NCBI GenBank assembly: GCA_021018815.1
Contig: JAITYX010000004.1
Location: 1,489,501-1,553,500 of the forward strand
Direction of reading: 5' to 3'
DNA length: 64,000 nucleotides
Source: Talinum fruticosum
Taxonomy: Eukaryota > Streptophyta > Magnoliopsida > Caryophyllales > Talinaceae
The position numbers and the translations under genes are program-made. The notes beneath the pieces were generated by a model, which had not been told where the DNA came from, ran no database searches, and saw only the letters and a list, made by a program, of their open reading frames with translations. This document shows positions 25,661 through 38,577 of the stretch, piece after piece. How positions within the stretch are numbered: position 1 is the first letter of the stretch; each line of letters opens with the position of its first letter.

Positions 25661-27941
25661 AGCAAGGTTAGCAACTGATCACCTCCATCTTTTCCTCTTT
25701 AAGGAACGAACTTTTAAGTATGGACACCTTCTGTGTCGGTAAGAGTTGCTCTCATGAGTTAATGAGCTTTTTAGTGATTGATGACTTCTGGGTATGTCTG
25801 CGTCTTCACTTGATATCATTCAGGATATATTTGATAGGGTTTAGGAGTTGATTGTCTTGGTCTAGCTGAACCAACATCTCTTTGTTGATAATTTTGCAGT
25901 TAAGTTGTAGGGCTGCGGCATCGGACCCCGTACCTTGTCTAGGCAAGAGTCCTGGGGTATGAATTTGGATATGGACTTTTTGGTATACAAAATGATAGGA
26001 GCTGTACAGGCTAGAGACCACATCTATGAGTATGATGCTCTTTAAAAAGTGAACCAAGTCAACCCTTGAGGCTGAAACTAGAAGCCTGGAACCTGACATG
26101 GTGGGAGAGAGAAAGGGGGAAGGGGTTCTTGGATGCCGGTTGACAACATTATCCCAATAATGGTATCTAAAGATGTTTCTGTCAGAGCCTTGAAAGATGT
26201 GGACTGCTGAGTTGTCGGACTGAAAGCAAACAGTTTCTGACAAGCATTTTTATGCAGTGCAGGAAAGCTATAGCCTTAACAGCTTAGATCTTGGAGCAAC
26301 TTGATCTTGCCATTTCAACCCCTCTAATCCTTCTTTGCTTCACTCCCCATTCTGTGTAGAACAATCTGCAATTTGATTAGGGAGCCAGAATGATCGCCTG
26401 TAAGTTTGGTTAATGGCTCAATGCTCATGTTGATGATGTCTTCAAGTCAATGACAAACACATGCAGTAGCTTGTCAGTAAAATTCTTCATGGGAGATCAG
26501 CAAGCAGAAATCTATGATTTTTCAGTGGTTTATGGTTGGTTGCTTGAGCATGATTCTGCAGAGTCTTAGGATCCCTGAACAAATGCAGGAGTCTTGGAGC
26601 TGAATCTTCTTTTAAGGTTCTTGTAGATCTATGGAATTTGGATTCTGTGTTGGTGATGATGAGCTGCTATTGTAACTATTTGTCGATGAAGATAATTACA
26701 GTCATGTAGTGTTCTTAGGAGTGTAAGATGCATTCATTTGTGACAAATCAATGAAGAACAAGGGTTCGCTTAAGTGGATCTTTTGCGGAATTTTGGGTCT
26801 TTGTTTTCCTTCCCCGCTTTTTTCTTTATGTTGTTAAAGAATAAGGGGGTCTCCTTTGCTATACATAATATCGGGACAATTAGTCAATACAGCATAAAAG
26901 TAATTCAGTAGAACTGCTCCTAATGTCATAAATTGTAAGAAATGTGGAAATCAGTAGAACTACTCTTGGAGAGATACGCGGAGGAGGGTCTTCTAAGTTG
27001 TTTTCTCCGTCTCCTTTGCGAAAAAAAGAATGTCATAAATCAATGAGTCAAGGTAGTTAGAAAGTTTTGGTAATGGTATGATTATAAGAAATATACATCA
27101 TAGTAGGCTATATGGACTACTATTTCTAAAGTTAAGCTTAATGGGGTTGTAGGATACGAAATTTAGATCAAAGATGTTCAATTCTTTTATAATTACGTAG
27201 AAATGTCACTCTCTTGGAGTCCAATTGGATGTCCCTCTGAGGAGTTGGGTCAAATTGGAATACATTATTATGAATTCAGAATGCATTTAATCCTTCACAA
27301 CTCACAACCAAACTATTAATATCACTATGTTATACAACACATTATCATGTCAAGTACAACCACTATATAATTATAACCTATGCACATCAAACATAAAACA
27401 CAAATAAAGGGTATGTCATCTGCCAATTCCCTAACCATAAAATGGGTTCCAAAGAGACCATAAAAACTCCTCCAACGCTCTCTTCAATCTTAAAATATCT
27501 CTATACATGATTTACATAAAACAATGGGAAAAAATTTACACAAAATTACAAATTGACACAAGTAAATTTAAGTTATTTAAAAGTTATTCCCAACATGGCT
27601 GTAATGTAACCAATAATTATCGATTCTGTTAAACAGGAAATCAAAAACTCAAAAAAAAAAAATCAACCTTTATACCTTAATTACATCACTAAAATACCCC
27701 CCCAAAAAAAATCTACACAAGTTGACAAAAGTCTGGTTCCAAAAAACAGCATGCCTTCCCCGACCTTGGACCCTTATATACAATTTAACGATTGTATTGA
27801 TTGCAGTCTCTCTCTCTCTCTCTCTCTGTCAGTACATTGACTTGAAAATTGAAAATGAAGTCAGCCATGGCTGCGATCATCCCATTCTTGATCTAGGTTT
27901 ATTATTACCATTTGAATCTGAATCTCTCGCACTGCTAAGTC
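25661..27941. other. Intergenic region between NUDT23 and MTP5
   Basis: Holds the NUDT23 3' UTR and the MTP5 promoter and leader. A CT tract at 27804-27828 lies in the likely MTP5 5' leader. The 145-codon minus-strand frame at 25806-26243 shows no domain I recognise. No gene is called. Confidence 0.5.
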
Positions 27942-30430
27942 ATGGAAAAGCCTAGGGTTTCTGAAGGATCTTCTGATCCAAACTCTGGATTCCCCAAGAG
28001 CACATCCTTCAACTATCATCATCAAGCCCTAAAACCGTCCGATGGCGCGTTCGGATTCGTCGGAAACGATCGAAGGTTTGCGTACTCTCGTCAATCGTCG
28101 ATAAATCAATCCGCTACGCCGCGAACTCCGACGACGTTGGTCTCCAATTCTTACTCGCAGGCGCCGCCGGTGTTCTCGCGGAGTGTCTCCAGCATTGATA
28201 TTCCGTCGGGAATTTATCCCGGAAGCGAGAATGATTACTCTATGTGGAAAGATTCGGGGAAATCGGAGCGGAAGTTGTCGCCGACTGAGTTGATCTTGAT
28301 GCTTTTTAGGGTCCTGAGGACTGGAAATCGGTCTATGAAGAGGTTGTTTTTGTTGATCTCGTTAAATGTGGCGTATTCGACCATCGAGCTATTCATTGGC
28401 CTCATCTCGGGCCGAGTAGGTACGTGTTTTTGACATTGGATTAGTCTTCTAGAGTTTGGGTTTTAGCTTTGAAAGAGATTTGTTTGTGGATATGTTTTAT
28501 GTATCTTTGTTATGCTTGATGGTCATGACTCATGATTATGTCACTGTGATTATGAGCATAAATATATAAACTTTGGTTGTTAACTGTTTCAAATAATGGA
28601 CTGAAATTGTACTCATGAGCATGTAGGTTCAGTGGATATTTGTTGCCAAATATTTAGATTCGTAATGAGAGCTGGCTTGAGTACCGAGCCTCAGCTGGAC
28701 AGCTGCGAATGTTTTTATCCAGCTGCACAATTTGGGCTGTATATATTTTTATTTATCTTTGATTCAATAACTATCTGGGATTAAGTAATTATCTGGTATA
28801 GAAACTACGTTCTTACAGATTGCGGGGTATAAAGGGCCTCTGGGTGAAGGCTCTTTGGTTGGTGGCCTGAAGAGGGTAAGGATAGTTGGAAAAAACCATA
28901 TTACTATTTCCAATTTACATAAATTTAATCAGCCCCAAAACACACTCATACAGATAGAAGTTACAAGTTAATTAGTCATAAAGACATTGTGAAAGCACGA
29001 CAACTTATTGGGATGCTACTATTGTAGGAAACTTGACTCTTGTTGGAATAGCTCATTACTTCTGAAGATTTTATTTATTTTTTAGGGTGGGAGAGGGGGA
29101 GAGTACTTGTTATTGATGAAGAACATAAGGTAGTTTCTGCAACAAAAGATCTTGATATTGTTTGGTGATGCTTTATGATGAGCACATTGAGTATTAGTGA
29201 GGATGAAAGATCCTGAACAACAACAAATGGTGGAGGCAGATCCATATACAACCATGCAGTTTCATGGGACATTTATCCTCCTCAACTACCCCCACCCACC
29301 CCCTCAGAGAGAAATAGGATTCTGGTGATATAGTTCTAGCTTACAACTATGCTTTTTGAAATCCACAAATGTAGGTGGTAAAGGCTGTTTACAAATGATT
29401 TTATTTTGGCCCAGGGCTCATTGGTTAAATACTTGTATAGCCTTGTTTCCCAAGTTTTTCATCTCTGGCTTGTTTTTGGCTAATCAATATGTATACAATC
29501 ACATTTAATTGTTCCTTGTAAAAAATATACAATTACATATAATTGTTGGTAAATTGATCACTTATTTCTATCCTTTTTGTCAGACATCAGGAACTTATGT
29601 CATGTTAAGTTAAGCTAAAGTGCATGTTATTTATTTGTCTTGAGTGAAGACACAAACATTTGCTTATTGAATTAAATTACATACTAGTTACCAGGAATGC
29701 TCTATATCCTTGCCATCCACGTTCCGGAAACAAGAGATCATAAGCTTGAATTAAACTAAACTTTTGCTATGAGTAGTGATCAATATTCGAGACTAAGTGA
29801 TCCAGGAAGCATTCCTGGTAATCTTAACTCAAAGAAAAAGAAAAATATTGATGCTTTTACACTTAATAGGATTTATTACCAAATACCAATCAGATGTCCC
29901 ACTAAAAGTTTTTGCGTTGGCCTCTAGTGGAGGATGCTTTATATGAGTGATTGGTTGGTAAATTAACTTCACTACATAATTTGACCACATTGACGGGCCT
30001 GTTCTGTTGACGGCTTACCTTTTGTTTAAGCTTTACCATCCAGAGCGCAGTAGTTCCATCTCTATTAGAAGGCTCCAGGAAGTTGGTACAATCATAAATC
30101 TTTCACCTATCATTTTTTTTGTGTATAGCATATACTGCAATATAATTGATTTAATAGGTTCTTGCCCATTGTCTACCTAGTTATGCTGCAATTTCATTAA
30201 TTGTGTATTTGTTATCTATCCAGGTTTGGTATCTGATGCATTCCATTTGACATTTGGTTGTGGCCTTTTGACATTTTCTTTATTTACAATGGCGGTTTCT
30301 AAGAGAAAACCAGATCGAGTCTACACTTATGGGTAAGATGCATTTCTTTCTTCCTCTGTCCTTTTATTTCCGTGTGTTCTGTAGAGCCAAATGTAACATA
30401 GTGTCAGGCAGAATTGTTCCACTTTATGTA

Positions 30431-30517
<87 letters not shown>

Positions 30518-33500
30518 ACTCACACACACACACACACACACACTTAAGCAAGAAAGGTTGAGGTGTTCAGATGTTATTATCAAATTCAAAAGCATCATAA
30601 ATCATTGTTGTGTATTTTATCAATCCAATCGAAGACGTTAAGATTGTTGTTAAACTAGCAAGGATCTAGAAATGTGTTTCACCATTAGCATGTCTTTTAG
30701 TGAAGGAAATTATACCTGCTGTGTAATCAGACAAATTGACAACTTTGTTGCATGTTCTGTGTTATGTTATTGTCAATTGGCTTCCCTGGAAGTATCAAGA
30801 TTTACACAGACCTTGTGCAGACAAGTTGGAAGATAGCATGGAATCATGGTATTTGATTTCCACGGTCACAGAGTCGAGCATTTTTCCTTTGATTAGGATG
30901 GTGGTCCTCTGTACTTGTAGGCATATGGTTGTTTTGACAAATCCTCAGAAATGTACTGCTCTTCCTACTATGTTTAATTGGAAGAAAACAAGAACGTGAA
31001 AGAAGACGATCAGAAATTTCAATTCAGTGGTTCTGAACTCCCCAGTTTGAATTTAGCAAAAGGAATTGAGGACCAAAAAAATTGAGATACGTGTTATGAA
31101 AATGCTCAAAATTTGATGAGGCAATGTAGTAGATATTCCAATAGGACAGGTTTGTTCTATGTCCATGCTGTTCAAAAAATTGAACAATGTTTCCCACTGA
31201 TTACTGCCTGAGCAATCTGGGTGTTCTTTAAGGGTTAAACATGAGCAATTTTGCATGCTATGTTCAAGAAGTCGACTAAGCTGTTTCTTCTGGGGTTCCA
31301 AATTTAGAATTTTATTGAAGAAGTTTACCTCCTTTTCAGGTACAAAAGGCTTGAAGTTTTGTCTGCCTTCACTAACACTGTAAGTTATGCAATTGCCAAA
31401 TATTTGTTTAATGGTTGAAGTAGAAAGTTGTACCTTTTTTGTGCGTAGTTGCTTTTCCTTGTTCCTCACATGATTTATACAGTCAAACATTTTGAGGGCA
31501 GTATTTTGGAGAATGTTACTTCTCTAAACAAGTGTTTGGAACTTATTTCTGGACCTTTTTCTTTCAGTCATCTCTATTATCCCTTCGTTTTGTCAGACCT
31601 TTCACCATATCTTAGGTTCAAGTGTAGATATATGTCTAACACGGATTTTTCCTTCGGTGCTTTTGTAGACAGCTGTTTCTGTTATTTATGTCGTTTTCCT
31701 TGGCAGTGGAAGCACTTCATGCATTCATACAAGATGAATCCGAACATAAGTAAGTTCATGCAGATAGGTACTCCTTTCTCATGTAGATGTCTTCTGTTTA
31801 TAAAGGTTTATTTCTGGATTTGTTAGTTATTCCCATGTAGATGAATCAGAACATAATTGTGTTTTCAAAAATTTTGTTATGCATCCAGATGGTATTCCAC
31901 TTTGAACTGCTTTAATCTAGATCATCCACGCCCTCAGCCTTAGCAGTGAATTTTTTTCTTTTAAAAAAAATGGCCAGTGTGAGCTTCTTGGTCATGATTT
32001 TGTATCCCGTGATATTGTGATATGGGAGTGACAAAGTCGGATGTTTTTGGTCCTTTCTGTGTTTATGTAATGGTGATCATTAATTTTTTTTTTTTTTTGG
32101 TGCGTATGGTGATCATTATTTTAATTGTTCATTGGTGATTATTGGCTAACTGTTAATTGGTTTAACTTGTAGGCATTATCTCGTTATTTCAGCTGTGACA
32201 AATTTGTTGGTGAATCTTATTGGTGTTTGGTTCTTCAGGAACTATGCACGAATAAATCTCGGTAAAGCTCCATCTGTTTTTCAGACTTTTTCATGTTAGA
32301 TTCTAGTTACTGTGATGGTTTTTACTGGTATTCAAGTGCATCAAACTGGAGAAGGTATCTAGAGTTACTGCAGCTTGGGAAAAGGTTTTTCTTTTTCAAA
32401 GTTATCAGGGAAAACATGAAGTTTCTTTCTATTATGCTAAAATACCCCGATGCATGGATTTTTTTAAAGTGTGGCTTAAAAGATTTGAAACGTCTATATA
32501 GCCAAAAATGTACCTTCCTTTTTAGGAAACCACTCTTAAGAAATGCACATTTAAGCATGCTTGCTGTGAATCAATATTAGGATAGGTCTTGGGCAAGTTT
32601 TCCTGGGTAGCATATGAGTGACAATAAAATACACCGGAAAGGCATATGGTGATTTGTGAGGTCCTTGAAGCCGTTTTGTGTAATGTTAATGGGTTAGGAG
32701 GGGGCTGGGACTACAGGCATCATGCTAATAGCACTACATGAACTAATAAGTATAACTTCGGCATATCCAGTGGGGAACTATTATTGGTTTACCATTAACA
32801 GCCCTCTACACCCCACCTGAATTGGGTGGACTTCAGGTTAATGGTCTGGTTTGATCTAATAAATCGTTGGCCCAACTCTATCCATCATGTCACTGCTGTC
32901 TTGCCTAAATTTTTAGCCGGACAATTTTCACTTGTTATTTTGGCAAAAGTTCCCTCATTGTCCCTTTTCGTCATGCAGTGGAGGAAGAGGGTTAGATGGA
33001 TTAATGTGGAATAATGTAAGCCTGCAAGATTTTAATCCAAAGGTTGAGAATTGAGATGCAGCTCTAGGATCTCAATCTCTCCCTCTTCCTATTTTGTGAA
33101 ATCCTTATCTATGTTTACATAAAGCCGATAAGAACAGAATCAGGGAGTGAAGAGTCCTGTTCCTAAAGAGTAAAACTGAAGAATAAAATGGACTGTTAAT
33201 TGTCCTGTATCTCAAAGGAATTTCTTGAAATGTTACAGTAGAATCTCTGCACATTCCGCATGGAAGCTTGAAAACTTCCAAATGCTGAATACAATCAGAG
33301 AGTTGATTGAATCCCAACTGCGTTTGAAATCTATCAGCATATCTTGGGAAATACTACAATGCCTTTAATCCTCTCTAATTACAAAGGCCAAAAATATGCC
33401 AGGGAAAGTATTACCCTGAAAAATTTGGTTTTCTGTCACTCCCTAAGCCAGCGTATTGTATGTTTGCTTGGAAAATTACTCTTAACTCTCATTGACATTG

Positions 33501-36500
33501 AACAAAGTATTTCACATGAAAGTGGTAGCTTCAATGATAGGAACGTTTCATTGCGGCGAGTGTAATTTTCCGTGTAGGCACTTGTTTTTTTCTTCTGGCG
33601 TTGGTACGCACAGAATGGTTAGTCAAAAGGAACTAAGGAATGTTCTTGGAACTAAAGTTTTTTAAAAATCCTCATACAAAAGCACTTTTTGTTCATCCTT
33701 TTCTAGATGATAAATCCAATTGAGAATGTAGGGCTACTTCCAATTGCTAAACGAGATGGATTTATCTGCTTGATCGAGTGAGATAAACAAAGCACTTCCT
33801 GATGAGAGGAAATTGAACTATAGTGCCATAGCTCATGTTTTTGAATATTGATGAACCGCTGATGTCTTGTTTTCCTTTTTTTTTCCTTCTCTCTCTTCCT
33901 GGGGGGTGTTTGGATCTCCTTTGCGTTTTTACTAGATTATCTTTTGTCATTTCTAATGTTGGAAATCATTCTTATGTTGCTTTTATAATTGTAGCCTACA
34001 GAAATGCAGAAGATATGAACTATCACTCCGTATGCCTTCATGTGCTTGCAGACTCAATCCGCAGGTTCTGCAATTTCTGTCTTTTACTCTTTCCCCCTTT
34101 GTAACCTGTCAAATGCTTGCTTAACTCTGTTAGTGCCATCTTGATGGCAGAGATGTTTGCTAGTACATTGGCTTGTGTTGCCCCTCAACCCTCTCCTCAA
34201 AACAAAAAAAAAAAAGAATCTATATAGCTTTTCTTTTTATTTTTTATTTTGGTTTTTGATTTATCAAAAGACACACTATTGCTAATTCATTTAAATCTTC
34301 TAACAAAGTATCCAGGGTGCCTGAAGGTGGGTTGCCTTCCCCACTGGCATCAAGCATTCATGCCATCTAAGCCAAACTTAGCCCAGGCTAAGCTATAAAT
34401 ATGAGCTACCTTATTGGCCTCTATACGAGCCCACTGGAAACAAGCTGCTAATGTCTCCATATAAGAGATAGAGCTCTTTCATTGCAGGTTTTCTTCATTC
34501 ACAAGACTTGAACCTAAGACCTTGCTTAAGGGGAACAAGTGTCAAACCATCTGAATTGACGTGTGTTGCTCTGTTGGTATGGATTCTCCCTTGAAAGTAT
34601 GGTCATCCTTCTCTATATCTTCCCACAGACTAAGCACTCTGAGTCATTCCTAAAACCCCGTTTCAGTGAGGTTGCCTTTTGGATGAAAAAAAGACCCTTA
34701 GCCAGTGTTCAAAGGGAGAATTTAATTTTGGCAGGGTACTCCATGCTCGCAATCTCCTCCAAAAAGAAGAACCTTGTGATGAGGAGACTTGTTCTCTAGG
34801 AACTTGTGTGCAACACTGTAGCTGCTCTTGACAGTGTACATCCCTGTCCTTTGTGTAATGTGGAGCCCAAGTATCATGGGTATCTCTATCACTCATAGGG
34901 ATCCCTATTATAGCCTCCATAATGATTGGGAGTACAAAATTCTTCATAAAATGCTCATCCCAGGGATTCGTTCTGTCTAGCATCAGATCACAACTTAGAT
35001 TTGTAAGACTACTCTTCTTTAGAGTACACTTGGAAAGTTCTCAGCCTCTGGATTCCAATTATGTCTCCAAGTAGTTTTGGATTTACTAAATACAAATCCA
35101 CAACCTGCATCATCCCTCTCTAATCCGAGTAATATCTCCTTTGTACCATAGATGCTTCTCCATGTAAAGCTGATATATTGACCAATTTCCTGAGAAATCC
35201 GTTCTAGGGTAAATACTTTGATTTAAAGAATTTCCTAGCCAAGGTTTTCGGAACAACTAAAGAGACAGCAACCTTGCTTTGCAAGATGTTCGATTCTGTA
35301 TGCTCCTGAAACTCATCTTCCTACAAATTTTTCGATGAGGTCCAGTGAATTAAACGGTATCCATCTTCCTTACTACTGCAGCAGATTGTATTCATGAATT
35401 TCTCAATGTCCACACAAAGAGACGCTCACTGGGAGCTTCAAAACATTTGTTGTGATTTGTGACTTGGAATGAATTGAGCTACTGCGTAACCACCATTAGT
35501 CAAGCCTCCTTGCCCACCCTTGAAATCAGATCTTCCCTCCACCCTCAAAGCTTTCTCCAGATTGTCCTCACTGGCCAAATTGTTTGTTCCTTTTTATCTT
35601 CTAAAAAGTTTGGGGCAATATCACTAGCAGTTTCATCCAGCTGTTTGTATTTGTGCTGTTTTGCTTTCTTTTTCTCTCTGTGCTCGTGCAGTATATAATT
35701 ATATGTAGCACATTGACCTGAGAACTTTGTTAGAAGTTTCCTTTCTTAAGTTTCTTGAAGAAAATATCTTATTTATGGTAAATATCTTAAGCCGTATTAT
35801 CTCTCTCTCAGTGCAGGTCTGATCCTAGCATCGTGGCTTTTGGCTTTGGGGTGAGAGCTCCTTTCCTTCAAGTGTTGGTTAAAATTTCCTTGTCTTCCTT
35901 TTTCCTGTTGATTAAATTAGTTTACTTATTTTTCTGTTCAGGGTACAAAATGCTGAAGTTCTGTGTTTGGGACTAGTTTCAGTTACAGTTTTTATGCTTG
36001 TAATGCCCTTGTTTAAGGCAACCGGTGGAATTTTGCTCCAGATGGCACCACCAAGCATTCCATCCTCAGCAATGGTTAAATATCGTAGGCAGGTAATGAG
36101 TGCTTTCTATTTGCAACTTAACATGATGCCTTTGAATTGGTTATCTGTTTCTTATCTAACTGTGTAATGCCTTTAGGTTGCTGCTCATGAAGATGTGTTG
36201 GAAGTTTCTGAGGCTCGTTTCTGGGAATTGGTACCTGGTCATGTTGTTGGTTCACTCTCATTGCAGGTATCTAATCAATTTAACGTTTCATAATCATATC
36301 CATCCGAAAGAACATATACAGTGTATGCACAAATTGTTTAAAGTACTTGCCACTCATGCTGTTCTGACTTGATTTTATCTCTCGGGAAAGGTTTTGATAA
36401 GCATATTAAACAAACTAGCAGCAGAGCTGGGTATAAACCAATCTCGAAGTGCCCTATCCAAGATTTTCATAAACTCCTTTGACCCTATTGGAAATTAACC

Positions 36501-36716
36501 CGAGCCATTCCCACACCACAAATGACACCCTTGGTTGGTGTATTTTTCAAATTTATCGCATGTCCATTCTCTTGCTTATGGAAAAGTGATCTCGAATCCC
36601 TTCATTCTCAACAGGTGAAAGCTGGGATTGATGATAGGCGGGTGCTTCACTATGTGCATGGCGTATACCATGATCTTGGCGTACAGGACTTGACTGTGCA
36701 AACTGATTACAACTGA
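27942..36716 (+). CDS. MTP5: Metal tolerance protein 5, cation diffusion facilitator
   Basis: Zn(2+)/H(+) antiporter of the CDF family. MTP5-type members resemble yeast Msc2 / human ZnT5 and work with MTP12 in the Golgi or secretory path. Ten exons join in frame to 414 residues: 27942-28419, 30224-30332, 31340-31379, 31673-31749, 32173-32261, 33995-34064, 35812-35850, 35942-36092, 36177-36266 and 36615-36716. The N-terminal ~115 residues are Ser/Pro-rich and cytosolic. Membrane segments begin near residue 130 (RLFLLISLNVAYSTIELFIG). Metal-site motifs are SDAFHLTFGC (Asp164, His167) and HSVCLHVLADS (His280, Asp284). A cytosolic C-terminal domain (VLEVSEARFWELVPGHVVGS, DDRRVLHYVHGVYHDLGVQD) follows. 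Introns 1, 5 and 6 are each about 1.7-1.8 kb; intron 2 has a CT/CA microsatellite and intron 6 a dead LINE. The gene looks intact. Confidence 0.95.
30431..30543. repeat. Compound (CT)n(CA)n microsatellite in MTP5 intron 2
   Basis: A CT tract to 30477 runs directly into a CA tract with two CTCACACA interruptions, beginning about 100 bases after the exon 2 donor. Confidence 0.97.
34620..35450 (-). pseudogene. Dead LINE fragment, antisense in MTP5 intron 6
   Basis: Minus-strand frames give pieces of a plant LINE RT and linker region in the correct order: FMNTICCSSKEDGYRLIHWT near 35390, KVAVSLVVPKTLARKFFKSK near 35240, ISFTWRSIYGTKEILL near 35160, then NPWDEHFMKNFVLPIIMEAI and GIPMSDRDTHDTWAPHYTKD near 34900, and an LPKLN remnant near 34720. 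Stops and frame changes occur throughout. It is in the opposite orientation to MTP5. The neighbouring DNA at 34300-34560 also looks repeat-derived but could not be classified. Confidence 0.75.
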
Positions 36717-38577
36717 GCTTCCATGTACTTGTTCACCCTCTCCTTCGTTCTAGCGTTTGCTTTTTACCTTAGCGAGAATAGCCTTTTTGCGGTACATTCT
36801 TTATATGATCATGGTGTAGCATTCTCAGCCCTGAAGGGCTATTGAATGAAATGGCTTTTTCCCTTATCAATGGAATACATTCTCTTGTAGTTATGGTTAT
36901 TTTAGAGCTGTCTTAGCGGAAGAATATGGAGTTTAGGAGATTTAATAAAAGTACCTGTTTCCCTTGTCCATGTTTGGGAGTTTCCTTAAGAGTAAGCAAG
37001 AGTTTTATTGGAAGATCAAGGTAAGTTAGCATCAATTTGGATTCTAGAGGACAATATAATTACATTTCCTCAATAGTTTCCTTACAGTTCGCTTTTGTCT
37101 TAGATGGCCCTGATTATAAAAGTTCATTAAGAGTAAGGATGGCAATGGGTCCTAGACCTATCCAGATTGTCGAACCCTACGGGTCTGGGTCCAAAAATCC
37201 AGACCTGATGGATTTCGATTGGCTTTGGGTTCAAGTTCTCTAGATTGAGTCTACCACTTGTTCAAATGCATCTCGATTCAGTGTGCTACTTGCCTGCTTG
37301 GATCAGCTACAAATAAACCTTACCTGTGGGTGCTAGCACTGCTAATAGCAGAATTTGCAAAATCTTCGAGACTTGTCATCAAGGCAAAGATCTAGGCTCG
37401 AGTCCTATCTATATTGACCTTTATGTCTCCTTTTCTTTTAAAAAAAAAAAAGTAAAGAAAGACATCCTAATCTTTTATTAAGTTTAACCAGCGACAAATT
37501 CTCTATAATTATCCAAGAGAAAGCACCCCTTTTTTCTATCGTTTGCTACCGAAAGGTGCAAGGGCAAATGAATACCCAAAAGATACAAAAATAGTCTGAG
37601 AGGAAGAAACAAACGTAATACAAACAGTACAATTGTAATAGACCCAACACACAGAATAGACTTGGCCACTAGCTACCATGGTAAGTTTTATGAATAAAAA
37701 ATTCGACGACTCTCTCTTCAAAAGAGAAAGCACTTCAAGAGTCCTTGAAATTTGATAATATGTTTAATTAATTCTTTGATTATTAACTGTTGATTTTTCT
37801 CAAAGTTCTAATGGGATTATTCTACTCCATGTTCAATATTCAAATAAGATTAGATCTTCCCGTCTATACTTTGAAAAGTCTGAACCGTCGGCATTACAAT
37901 CCACCAGTTCTATTTATTTTTCTTTTTCCTCTACTTGACCAATCTATTCTTGTTCAAGTGTTCCTATTATAACATGAAATCATGAAGTATTCAAACATTT
38001 GACAATTGGAAGGTTTGACAGGAAGAAAGGATAGATTTGTGGCCTTCTTTTATTTGTAGCATAACTCCATCCTCCCAACAGCTTTTCATCAGATATCACT
38101 TTCTTGTCATGACTGGTATGTTTTTCATCTGTGGCATATCGATTAAACCATATTAGAACTCAGAATTCTGTCTCAGGAACTGGCTGTATGCAGGACCAAT
38201 ACACAAGTATGATTGAATAATAGCGACTAGATCACTTTGTGTGAGTTGGTCTGAGTCTGTTGAGTTGGACTAGGTTATGTTGGTCTGAGCCAATTCCTTT
38301 TGTAGGAATGGAGATTTTCGTTGTCGGTTTTCCTTATCCTAATTTCAGTTCCTTGTATCAATAGTTAGGTTCTCACTAACTTGCAACTTCTATACAATAT
38401 TTAGGCTAAAGATTAATCAGTAAAACTGAAATATCGATCTTTTAGGCTGGAAAATACCCGTGCTGGTTAATTTGCAACCATCGATAACTGCAATTTCCAT
38501 GAAAATGTGATGACTTAACTGAACAGTCACAGCCGCTCTGGGTTCGTATCTCCAAGGCTTGCCTGATGTTGAATGAT
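36717..38577. other. Intergenic region between convergent MTP5 and LecRK-A
   Basis: Contains both 3' UTRs. The word AAGGATGGCAATGGGTC near 37137, followed by GGGTCTGGGTCC, resembles one end of a hAT-like element; no partner end was found. A poly(A) run lies at 37440-37451. No gene is seen. Confidence 0.5.

Noticed and set aside
25806..26243. 145-codon minus-strand frame after NUDT23
   Set aside because: No recognisable motif, no neighbouring exons, and the opposite strand to a probable 3' UTR.
30327..30641. Frames with Ser-Leu, His-Thr or Arg-Glu runs
   Set aside because: Translation of the CT/CA microsatellite within MTP5 intron 2.
34490..34560. tRNA-like or SINE-like wording (ACTTGAACCTAAGACC)
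   Set aside because: Only one T-loop-like word; no A box at the right distance and no cloverleaf could be drawn.
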